A DNA stretch of 11,726 nt, from positions 1 to 11,726 of the forward strand of contig JAISMA010000119.1 in the NCBI GenBank assembly GCA_031276985.1, written 5' to 3'. The stretch's first letter is position 1; every line of letters starts with the position of its first letter. Source of the stretch: Helicobacteraceae bacterium (lineage in GTDB: Bacteria; Campylobacterota; Campylobacteria; Campylobacterales; SZUA-545). Below the pieces are notes generated by a model that was given only the letters and a program-made list of their open reading frames with translations, had not been told where the DNA came from and ran no database searches. Shown here piece by piece: positions 1 to 6,417 of this stretch. Made by a program: the position numbers and the translations under genes.

Positions 1-162
1 CAAAAGATTGCTTAAAGTAAGATAAAGTTGATGGTGATAGTGAATGCTTTCTGAAGGCATTGGTTATTGAAGGGGAGTTGAAGGGGAAAGAGTTTGAGAC
101 TTGCGGTGTTTGGGGTTGAGAGAGTTTGTTGGTGTTTGGGGGGTGTTATGTTTGGGTTGTGT
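1..162. other. C-poor, G-rich non-coding tract
   Basis: I see no credible gene here. The plus strand is almost free of C: bases 105-162 contain none, while G runs of 3-6 occur at 72-75, 83-86, 112-115, 138-143 and 154-156. Short direct repeats are present: TTGAAGGGGA at 67-76 and 78-87, and GGTGTTTGGGG at 105-115 and 131-141. The composition is quite unlike the rest of the window. It could be the decayed end of a repeat block or an upstream gene, or the outer part of the intergenic region. The function is unknown. Confidence 0.6.
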
Positions 163-412
163 CATTCCCGCATTCCTCACGACTTGAAGCGCTTACGCGC
201 TTCGTTGTTCGTCGCGGAAATGACGGAAGGGACGCGGGAATGACGGAAGTTACGATCGATAACAAAAGCAAGAATGATCGCAACTCGATCATCTCTTTGG
301 ATTCCCGCCCTGTGCCTCACGATTACCGCGAGGCATTGCGGGAATGACGGAAGTTGGCGATCAGTTGCGAAGGCAAAATCAATCGCAACTTGACTGCCTC
401 TTTGGATTCCCG
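161..412. repeat. Mosaic of short inverted and direct repeats (ATTCCCGC / GCGGGAAT)
   Basis: The core ATTCCCGC occurs at 163-170 and 301-308, with a shortened ATTCCCG at 406-412. Its complement GCGGGAAT occurs at 234-241 and 338-345, with a variant GCGGAAAT at 214-221. The words alternate in orientation, so several hairpins are possible: 161-171 with 214-224 (one mismatch), enclosing a perfect inner stem 186-192/197-203; and 301-308 with 338-345, enclosing inner stem 313-318/330-335. An exact 18-base direct repeat lies at 234-251 and 338-355, giving a degenerate tandem unit of about 104 bases whose ends share CTCTTTGGATTCCCG. A shorter near-tandem copy pairs 214-233 with 234-253. The pattern fits decayed copies of a palindromic intergenic element. 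It resembles the layout of Neisseria dRS3-type mosaics, but I do not claim homology. Confidence 0.75.
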
Positions 413-442
413 TCGCGTCGGCGCTGTGAAGCCAAATCGTTA

Positions 443-459
443 TGGAACAAAAACTGCTT
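443..459 (+). promoter_or_regulatory. Sigma-54 (RpoN) promoter of the flagellin-maf unit
   Basis: The motif TGGAACAAAAACTGCTT matches the sigma-54 consensus TGGCAC-N5-TTGCW. The invariant GG lies at 444-445 and the invariant GC at 456-457, separated by exactly 10 bases. Transcription would start near 468-470, leaving a leader of about 32 bases that carries a good ribosome binding site (TAAGGAG, 486-492, 8 bases before ATG 501). In Campylobacter and Helicobacter, RpoN with FlgR/FlgS drives the middle flagellar genes including flaB, whereas flaA uses sigma-28. This supports a flaB-like timing of expression. Confidence 0.85.
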
Positions 460-500
460 ATAACCATGCAAGTAATGACTCGTTTTAAGGAGCCGAAGGC

Positions 501-2000
501 ATGGGCTTTCTCAAGATAAACACCAATATCGCGGCGATGAACGCGCACGTCAATTCTACGACCACAAACCGCGAAATTGACAAATCCGTGGGCAAACTCT
601 CGTCGGGACTACGCATCAATAAAGCGGCGGACGACAGCTCTGGCATGGCGATCGCCGATAGCTTGCGAAGTCAGGCAAATTCGCTTGGGCAGGCGGTTCG
701 CAACGCCAATGACGCGATCGGCATTATCCAAATCGCCGACAAAGCTATGGACGAGCAGATCAAGATATGCGACATCATCAAAACCAAAGCGATCCAAGCC
801 GCGCAAGATGGGCAAAATCAAAAAAGCCGTACCGCGATTCAGCGCGACGTCAATCGTCTGATCGAGCAGTTGAACAACATCGCCATTCAAACGAGCTTCA
901 ACGGCATGAAGCTACTTGCGGGCAGTTTTGTCAACAAAGAGTTTCAAATCGGCGCGTATTCCAACGAGACGGTCAAAGCCTCGATCGGCTCTACGCTGGC
1001 TAGCAAAGTGGGCGGCATTCGGCTGGAAACCACCGCGACGATCACCGCCGCGGGCGAAACGGTACTCACTTTTCAAAGTCCCACAGGCGCAGCGCCGATC
1101 ATACTAGAAAGCGTGGTGATTAGCTACAGCGCGGGGACGGGTTTGGGCGCGCTTGCCGAATCGATCAACAAATACAGCGACACGATCGGAGCGCGCGCGA
1201 CCTACAACGTGCAATCCACAGGCGAAACCGCTGTACGGGCAGGCACGGTGAGGGCGCTAACGATCAACGACGTGCTGATCGGCGACGTGGATTACATAGA
1301 AGACAACGATCGCAACGGCAACCTCATAAACGCGATCAACTCCTTTACGATACTAACGGGCGTCTACGCAAGCACAGATGAGCAGGGGCGACTCAACCTC
1401 ACATCGCGGGACGGGCGCGGCATTCACGTAACCACAAGCGCGGGCGGAGCGCTCACGGGATTTGGCGAGACGAGCGCGGCGGCGCACGAAAATTACGGGC
1501 GATTAAGCATGGTGCATAGCAACGCGCGCGACATAAATTACGAGGCGACAGGACCGCTTGTTGGCATGATCAATTCGGGCGGCTATCAAGCCTTTGCGAA
1601 TATGGAAGACGTGATGGGCAACTTCACGGCTTTGCAAGGCGCGGCGAGCGGCGCGTTCGCAAACGCCATACAATCCGCGGCGGTAGGAAAGTATCTGGGC
1701 GTGGGCGTTACCACACGGGAAGGCGCGATGATCACGATGGACATAGCGGACGCGGCGCTGGAGCTTCTTGATGAAATTCGCGCCGATCTTGGCGCGGTGC
1801 AAAATCAGATCGAGGTTACGCTGACCAATATCTCCAACGCGCAGGTTAATGTACAAAGTTCAGAATCAACCATTCGCGATCTGGATTTCGGCGCGGAAAG
1901 CGCGAATTTCAGCAAGCAGTCGATTTTGGCGCAATCGGGCAGTTTCGCGCTGGCGCAGGCAAATCAGATTCAGCAACACGTTCTTCGCCTGCTTCAATAA
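501..2000 (+). CDS. flaB: Flagellin (FlaB-like filament protein)
   Basis: Structural subunit of the flagellar filament, exported by the flagellar type III apparatus. The 499 residues have the full flagellin layout: N-terminal D0/D1 helices (about 1-170, with NTNIAAMNAH near 7-16 and SSGLRINKAADDSSGMAIADSL near 34-55), a variable central region (about 171-405) containing a flagellin_IN-like segment (about 250-310, LTINDVLIGDV ... GRLNLTSRDGRG), and C-terminal D1/D0 helices ending in QQHVLRLLQ. The length is close to Helicobacter flagellins (about 510). The D1 stretch IKTKAIQAAQDGQ is the epsilonproteobacterial type associated with poor TLR5 recognition. Oddities are a cysteine at residue 90, rare in flagellins, and an N-terminus MGFLKINTN one residue longer than the usual MGFRINTN. 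The sigma-54 promoter, the adjacent maf gene and the central-domain similarity favour flaB over flaA, but the a/b assignment is inference. Confidence 0.95.
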   Translation: MGFLKINTNIAAMNAHVNSTTTNREIDKSVGKLSSGLRINKAADDSSGMAIADSLRSQANSLGQAVRNANDAIGIIQIADKAMDEQIKICDIIKTKAIQAAQDGQNQKSRTAIQRDVNRLIEQLNNIAIQTSFNGMKLLAGSFVNKEFQIGAYSNETVKASIGSTLASKVGGIRLETTATITAAGETVLTFQSPTGAAPIILESVVISYSAGTGLGALAESINKYSDTIGARATYNVQSTGETAVRAGTVRALTINDVLIGDVDYIEDNDRNGNLINAINSFTILTGVYASTDEQGRLNLTSRDGRGIHVTTSAGGALTGFGETSAAAHENYGRLSMVHSNARDINYEATGPLVGMINSGGYQAFANMEDVMGNFTALQGAASGAFANAIQSAAVGKYLGVGVTTREGAMITMDIADAALELLDEIRADLGAVQNQIEVTLTNISNAQVNVQSSESTIRDLDFGAESANFSKQSILAQSGSFALAQANQIQQHVLRLLQ

Positions 2001-3884
2001 ATGGAGCGCAACTACCGCAAAAATCTGGACGCGCTTTACGGGAAAAACCGCGAGCTATGGGAGCGCTTGCGTCTCGTTGAAGGCAACACGCGCTACGAGG
2101 TTTTTGCGGGGCGCGATCCGATCGATATAAATATATTGGAGAGCGCTTCGCGTCTTACGCTATATACAGAGCCGATCGCCGATACAGAGAATAAAATCAA
2201 CGAGTTTCATAAGTATCTTAAATATCCGTTTTTGTGTCTTTTTGGGATTGGAAATGGCTTTTTTATTAAAGCGCTATTGGGCAGGAAGGCGCTTGAGCAC
2301 CTGATCATTATAGAGCCAGAAATAGAGATTATTTATATCGCTTTGCATATCAACGATTTCAGCAAAGAGATCAACAGCCTTCGGCTCATCGTACTACACG
2401 CGGACGATCTCACGTCGGATTTGGCGATGCGTATATGCAAAATGGACAAGATCGTCGTGTATCTAAAGCTGTACAATTTGGAGCTTACCACAGAGTATTA
2501 CTCAAAGTATTACAGCGTGATCACAAAGGTAAATAAGATTATGGTAGAGGCGATCTACCAATCGATCGTTATGCACGGAAATGATCTCAATGACGCGCTT
2601 ACGGGATTGGATAACTTTCTGGAAAACGCCGATGATATGATCGCAAGTATCCCGTTTATTGATTTTCGCTCACAAGAGTACAGCCAAACAGCGGTGATCG
2701 TCGCCACGGGACCATCGCTTACAAAGCAGTTAAAAACACTAAAGGAAATAGAGGAATTTGTAACGATTATAAGCGTTGACGCCTCACTGCCGATCTTGGA
2801 ACGACACGATATAACGCCCGATATAGTAACTTCGCTGGAACGGATAGAACTAAGCGCCGAATTTTACGAAAAAACAAGCGAAGCGTTTCACAAGAAGATC
2901 GGTTGCTTCGCCATAAGCGCGCTGGCTCATCAGCGCGTGATCAAAGCGATCAAAGGGCAAAAAAGCCTTATTTTGCGCCCTTTTGGATATATGCAGGTTT
3001 TTGAGCTTCATCGGTTTGGATACGCGGGCATAGGTATGAGCGCGGCAAATATGGCATACGAAATTGCCTATATAACAGGACATAAAAATACGCTTTTAAT
3101 CGGACAGGATTTGGCATATAGTTCAGACGGCGTAAGCACACACGCAAGCGGACATATATTTGGTGAAAAAGATGAGGGATTTCTGAAAAACAATAAAGCA
3201 GAAAACGATCTGTATTTGCCCTCGTGGGACAACAGCGGCACGGTTAGATCAAACGCCACTTGGCAGATGTTCAGAAACTTTTATATCCAAAACATTACCG
3301 ACGCGAAAGAGCGCATGACAACGTATAACTGTACGGAGGGCGGTTGCTATATAGACGGCGCGATTCATAAACCATTCATAACAGTTATCAACACTCTTAT
3401 CGATCGAACAAAACCCAAAAAACATCTTGCTTTCGCGCCAATAGATGAGGTTATGGCAACGCATGATAGAAAGAAAATAAAAAGCGTGATAAACGCGATG
3501 ATCAAAGAAGCGGATAAAACGATTGACGCGCTTTCGGCGCTACTAAAAGACGTAACCAAAATCGCGCTTGCGCTAGAGAAAATAACGCTTGCCGAACAGC
3601 TAAAAACAGCGGATTTCAAGGCGATCGAAAAGCTAAATATCCGTATCGATCGCTTCAAAACACGCCTAAATGATCCGCTCTTTGCCAAATACTTTTGGGA
3701 GTCGCTACGCGCGATCGTGATCAATCAGGAATTAAATATCGCCAAGATTGTGGTTCAGATCGCCAGCACGATCGAGGAGAAAAATCGCATTTCTTTGGAA
3801 TTTCTCTTTGCGCATCGTATGTGGCTTTTTACAGTGCTTGGCGCAATAAGCGCGCAAAAGGAAATTTTGCTGAAATACGCTTAA
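2001..3884 (+). CDS. maf: Maf-family motility accessory factor (flagellin glycosylation, DUF115)
   Basis: A 627-residue protein of the Maf/DUF115 (MAF_flag10) family. In Campylobacter, Helicobacter and Aeromonas these proteins are needed to attach nonulosonic acids (pseudaminic or legionaminic acid) to flagellin in the cytoplasm before export. The N-terminal part (about 1-225) contains a Rossmann-like segment LCLFGIGNGFFIKALL (78-93) and LIIIEPE (101-107). The DUF115 core follows, with AVIVATGPSL (231-240), IISVDASLPIL (257-267), TPDIVTSLE (272-280), LLIGQDLAYSSDG (365-377) and the family-like NCTEGGCYIDGA (443-454). The remainder is a largely helical C-terminal domain (about 485-627). No signal peptide or membrane segment is seen. 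Its ATG directly abuts the flagellin stop codon with no intervening base, implying co-transcription and coupling. The gene looks more AT-rich than the flagellin. Sugar donor specificity cannot be read from the sequence. Confidence 0.92.
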   Translation: MERNYRKNLDALYGKNRELWERLRLVEGNTRYEVFAGRDPIDINILESASRLTLYTEPIADTENKINEFHKYLKYPFLCLFGIGNGFFIKALLGRKALEHLIIIEPEIEIIYIALHINDFSKEINSLRLIVLHADDLTSDLAMRICKMDKIVVYLKLYNLELTTEYYSKYYSVITKVNKIMVEAIYQSIVMHGNDLNDALTGLDNFLENADDMIASIPFIDFRSQEYSQTAVIVATGPSLTKQLKTLKEIEEFVTIISVDASLPILERHDITPDIVTSLERIELSAEFYEKTSEAFHKKIGCFAISALAHQRVIKAIKGQKSLILRPFGYMQVFELHRFGYAGIGMSAANMAYEIAYITGHKNTLLIGQDLAYSSDGVSTHASGHIFGEKDEGFLKNNKAENDLYLPSWDNSGTVRSNATWQMFRNFYIQNITDAKERMTTYNCTEGGCYIDGAIHKPFITVINTLIDRTKPKKHLAFAPIDEVMATHDRKKIKSVINAMIKEADKTIDALSALLKDVTKIALALEKITLAEQLKTADFKAIEKLNIRIDRFKTRLNDPLFAKYFWESLRAIVINQELNIAKIVVQIASTIEEKNRISLEFLFAHRMWLFTVLGAISAQKEILLKYA

Positions 3885-3934
3885 TAATTTCGCCAAAACC
3901 GATCGCAAAAGCCGACTTTTTGTATGCTTGCGAT

Positions 3935-3940
3935 TAAAAT
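3935..3940 (+). promoter_or_regulatory. Candidate -10 element for the qmcA-NfeD unit
   Basis: TAAAAT in the 77-base gap after maf is preceded by a T-rich stretch (3917-3922) rather than a recognisable -35 box, as is common for sigma-70 promoters in this phylum. A start near 3947 would leave a short leader carrying the ribosome binding site at 3946-3953. The element is short and AT-rich, so this is a weak call, and read-through from maf is an alternative. Confidence 0.3.
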
Positions 3941-3961
3941 TTGCCAAAAAGGACAAACGGA

Positions 3962-4876
3962 ATGGAAGTGTTGAGCGTCGTTTTAGTCGTTATAGCGATC
4001 TTGATTATTGTAACGATCCGAATGGGAATCGTGGTTGTGTCGCAAGCCGAAGTACACATGGTCGAGCGGCTGGGCAAATTCGATCGGGAGCTAAGGGCGG
4101 GCTTTCATCTGATCATACCCTTCATCGAGCGCGTCGCGGCGACGCTTAGCACCAAAGAGCATATCATCAACATTCCGCGCCAGCCCGTGATCACGCGCGA
4201 TAACGTTACGATTCACATCGATGGAATCGTCTTTATCGCCGTAACCGAGCCGTACAAAACAAGCTACAACGTTACCAACTACCAGCTTGCCGTCTCAAAC
4301 CTCGCGCTCACGACGCTTAGAAGCGAGATCGGCGCGATGACGCTTGATGAAATTCTCTCAAACCGCGAGCATATCAATTCGCGCATTCTGGTCATTTTGG
4401 ACGAGGCGGGCTCTAACTGGGGGACGAAAGTTACGCGCATCGAGATTAGCGACATTGCCGTGCCGATCGAGATTCAGGAAGCGATGAGCATGCAGATGAA
4501 AGCCGAGCGCGAAAAACGCGCGATCGAGCTGAAAGCGCTGGCGGATAAAGAGGCGGTGATTCGATCAAGCGAAGCCTACAGAGCCGAGCAGTTTTTGAAA
4601 GCCGAAGCGATCGAGAGAATGGCGGACGCGCAAGCCTTTCAGGTCAAGGCGATCGCAAAGGCGCAACAGGAGGCGATCGAGGTCATCGCGGCGGCGATCG
4701 GGCAAAACGCGCAATCGGCGGAATATCTGCTGGCAAAAGACAGAATCGCGGCGTTTAACGAGCTTGCGAAAAATCCGAGCAAAGACAAGATCGTCGTGCC
4801 GTACGAAGCGGTCGATCTGATCGGCGCATTGACGGTGTTTGGCGACACGCTCAAAAAAGCCGTAAGCAAATCTTAA
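3962..4876 (+). CDS. qmcA: SPFH/Band 7 (stomatin, paraslipin) protein, QmcA-like
   Basis: An inner-membrane scaffold protein of the stomatin/paraslipin group, whose members form oligomers linked to membrane microdomains and protease regulation. The 304-residue form (E. coli QmcA is about 305) has an N-terminal hydrophobic segment (3-26), a Band 7 domain (about 24-175, with VERLGKFDRELRAGFHLIIPF and the VTEPYKTSYNV region), an Ala/Glu/Lys-rich coiled coil (about 176-250), and a C-terminal tail with LAKDRIAAFNELAK and KIVVPYEAVDLIGAL typical of this subfamily. I chose ATG 3962 because AAAAAGGA at 3946-3953 sits 8 bases upstream. An in-frame TTG at 3941 would add seven residues and overlaps that site, so it is less likely. 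The NfeD-family gene follows after 62 bases, the usual partner arrangement. The exact cellular role is not established. Confidence 0.9.
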   Translation: MEVLSVVLVVIAILIIVTIRMGIVVVSQAEVHMVERLGKFDRELRAGFHLIIPFIERVAATLSTKEHIINIPRQPVITRDNVTIHIDGIVFIAVTEPYKTSYNVTNYQLAVSNLALTTLRSEIGAMTLDEILSNREHINSRILVILDEAGSNWGTKVTRIEISDIAVPIEIQEAMSMQMKAEREKRAIELKALADKEAVIRSSEAYRAEQFLKAEAIERMADAQAFQVKAIAKAQQEAIEVIAAAIGQNAQSAEYLLAKDRIAAFNELAKNPSKDKIVVPYEAVDLIGALTVFGDTLKKAVSKS

Positions 4877-4938
4877 GGCGGCGCGTTCGCGCTTCGCAAT
4901 GTTAAGCGCAAAGTAAATTTTTATCGCAAGGAGACGCA

Positions 4939-5346
4939 ATGGAAGTCGGCGCGTGGGTGTTGATCGCGGGCGTGGCGCTGGTCGCGCTGGAGTTGGTTAC
5001 GGGCGGCTTTTACCTGCTGTGGTACGGCATTGGGCTGGCGGTTAGCGGCGCGATCGGCTGGGCGATCGGCAGCGACGAATGGGCGTGGCAGATTGCGATC
5101 GGAATGGCGATCGGTTTGGTTTTGATGATTGTTTTTCGCAAGCGGCTGGTTCGCAAGCGCAAAAACGAGCCGAAAGACGAATTTTTGCTAGAAGAGGGCG
5201 AAGGAACGATCAAAGAGGGCGATCTGGTCGAATTTCGCGGCACGTTGTGGCGCTACGACGCGGAAGTTGGAGCGCAATTTGCCGTCGGCGAGCGCGTCAA
5301 TGTTCGCCCGCAACCCGGCGCCCGCGTTCTTGTCAGGAAAAAATAA
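4939..5346 (+). CDS. ybbJ: Short NfeD-family membrane protein (partner of QmcA)
   Basis: A 135-residue protein of the short NfeD type (E. coli YbbJ, about 150). Three hydrophobic segments (about 5-27, 29-45 and 49-66) are followed by a basic turn (RKRLVRKRK, 67-75) and a soluble C-terminal OB-fold-like domain (about 85-135), with GEGTIKEGDLVEFRGTLWRYDAE (87-109) and VGERVNVRPQPGARVLVRKK (116-135). This matches NfeD proteins, which are usually encoded beside stomatin-like genes and are thought to act with them in membrane scaffold function. AAGGAG (4928-4933) lies 5 bases before the ATG. The 62-base gap from qmcA holds a small perfect stem (4881-4885/4888-4892) but no T run, so transcription probably continues through. 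It lacks the serine-protease domain of long NfeD proteins. Confidence 0.88.
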   Translation: MEVGAWVLIAGVALVALELVTGGFYLLWYGIGLAVSGAIGWAIGSDEWAWQIAIGMAIGLVLMIVFRKRLVRKRKNEPKDEFLLEEGEGTIKEGDLVEFRGTLWRYDAEVGAQFAVGERVNVRPQPGARVLVRKK

Positions 5347-5377
5347 CCCCTTTGCGAAGCGATAAGGAAGCAAAACT

Positions 5378-6181
5378 GTGAACGACGACAATAAGATACT
5401 CAATCGTTTCATGATTCTTTGTTTTGTAGACGCGGAGTCGTTTACGCAAGGTAGAAAGGCGTTTGAGAAAGGCAATTACGAGGCGGCGCTCCAATTATAC
5501 AGTCAGGCGTTGGAAGAAACGACAAACGAATTCGATTTAGCTCTTGTTTATTGCAATCTCGGCGCCGCTAATTATATGAGCGGCAATTACGAAGACGCAA
5601 TCGCGGCTTGCAATCAATCGATCGCAATCAATCCTGACGACGCTAAAGCCTATATATGTCGAGGAGCGGCTTGCGCCAAGTTGGGCGATCATCGACGCGC
5701 CGCGCAAGACGAGGAAAAAGCGCGTTGGCTTGATAGAGATAGAACCGATCATGACGACGATACGTCTTATAACGACGCGGATAATGACGCTCGCGGCGGC
5801 GCAAACAATCTCGTCTATGTCGATGAGCGACAATCGGGAAACGGCGGCATATTCTTTTTTTTGGCGATAGCCGCGGCATGCGTATTTGGCTATTACGCAT
5901 ATTCCGCATATACCGATAGGGCTAACATTGAAGCGGCGATCAGGGATAACTCCGCGGTAAAAATAAAGTCGTTTAGCGTCGATAATAAAATTACTTACGG
6001 CGACGGAACGATAAATTATTTTTTTCACGGAATTTTAGAAAACGGCGTTCAGTTTCAAGCATACGCGCAAATATCTAAATCCAACAGCGGATTGCAAATG
6101 CGTTATGGAAATGGCGGCTTAAATACAACTTTATGTTCTGGTATGTTTGTAAACGCTATGGTAAGTTTTTGCGCATGGTGA
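5378..6181 (+). CDS. TPR protein with a single membrane anchor, function unknown
   Basis: A 267-residue protein that I do not recognise as a named family. Residues 20-120 contain about three tetratricopeptide repeats, for example AFEKGNYEAALQLYSQAL (28-45), VYCNLGAANYMSGNYEDAIAACNQSIAINPDD (57-88) and AYICRGAACAKLGDHRRAAQDEEKARWLD (91-119). These usually act as protein-binding surfaces. A very acidic, probably disordered linker (119-150) leads to one predicted transmembrane helix (about 157-179) and a C-terminal part of about 88 residues with no motif I know. The GTG start is supported by AAGGA at 5364-5368, 9 bases upstream. Only 31 bases separate it from the NfeD gene, so it is probably the third gene of that unit and may recruit partners to the QmcA/NfeD membrane complex. 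That role is inference. Topology is uncertain, and eight cysteines are scattered along the chain. Confidence 0.8.
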   Translation: MNDDNKILNRFMILCFVDAESFTQGRKAFEKGNYEAALQLYSQALEETTNEFDLALVYCNLGAANYMSGNYEDAIAACNQSIAINPDDAKAYICRGAACAKLGDHRRAAQDEEKARWLDRDRTDHDDDTSYNDADNDARGGANNLVYVDERQSGNGGIFFFLAIAAACVFGYYAYSAYTDRANIEAAIRDNSAVKIKSFSVDNKITYGDGTINYFFHGILENGVQFQAYAQISKSNSGLQMRYGNGGLNTTLCSGMFVNAMVSFCAW

Positions 6182-6417
6182 TTTATTACTCGCCGCTTTT
6201 GCTTGCATAATCGCTCAATTAAAGCATAGCGCGTTCGCTAAACCGCAGATCGCCGCAAATCGATTCATAGCGACATAATGATCGCGCTGAAATAAGCTTG
6301 CCGATCTCGCGCAATTGACGGCATAACCAATCTGAACGCATTTTTTTTTGGATACTCGCCTTGCGGGGATGAATAAGGGGCGAAAATACGATTTGTTGCG
6401 AGATTAACGGCGCAAAG
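6182..6417. other. Convergent intergenic region with no confident terminator
   Basis: This separates the plus-strand TPR gene from the minus-strand ychF. I see no gene. Candidate structures are a perfect 5-base stem with a CGTT loop (6227-6231/6236-6240), a 5-base stem (6299-6303/6319-6323), a nine-T run (6341-6349), and an imperfect CGCC/GGCG hairpin around 6356-6382. None has the stem-then-T-run layout of an intrinsic terminator on either strand. Transcription may end by Rho or overlap between the two units. Confidence 0.5.

Noticed and set aside
72..156. Canonical G-quadruplex
   Set aside because: The G runs are separated by loops up to about 25 bases, beyond the usual limits, so only a loose propensity can be claimed.
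126..347. Plus-strand open frame of 73 codons
   Set aside because: It lies in the G-rich tract and repeats and shows no recognisable domain. The translation is low-complexity and repeat-derived.
234..412. Possible CRISPR array from the 18-base repeat
   Set aside because: There are only two exact copies about 104 bases apart, the intervening sequences are themselves similar, and there are no cas genes.
420..500. Sigma-28 promoter for the flagellin
   Set aside because: No CGATAT-like -10 element with an upstream TAAA box was seen, while the sigma-54 motif is near-consensus and correctly spaced.
177..548. Minus-strand open frame of 123 codons across the flagellin upstream region
   Set aside because: It runs through the repeat mosaic, the sigma-54 promoter and the flagellin start, has no family resemblance, and its composition is explained by the repeats.
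3941..3961. TTG start for the QmcA-like protein
   Set aside because: It overlaps the ribosome binding site used by ATG 3962 and would place charged residues before the N-terminal anchor.
5537..6028. Minus-strand open frame of 163 codons inside the TPR gene
   Set aside because: The plus-strand frame has clear TPR repeats, a membrane helix and a good ribosome site. The antisense frame has none of these.
6341..6349. Nine-T run as an intrinsic terminator of the TPR gene
   Set aside because: No stable stem lies immediately upstream. The nearest stem (6299-6303/6319-6323) is 17 bases away and weak.
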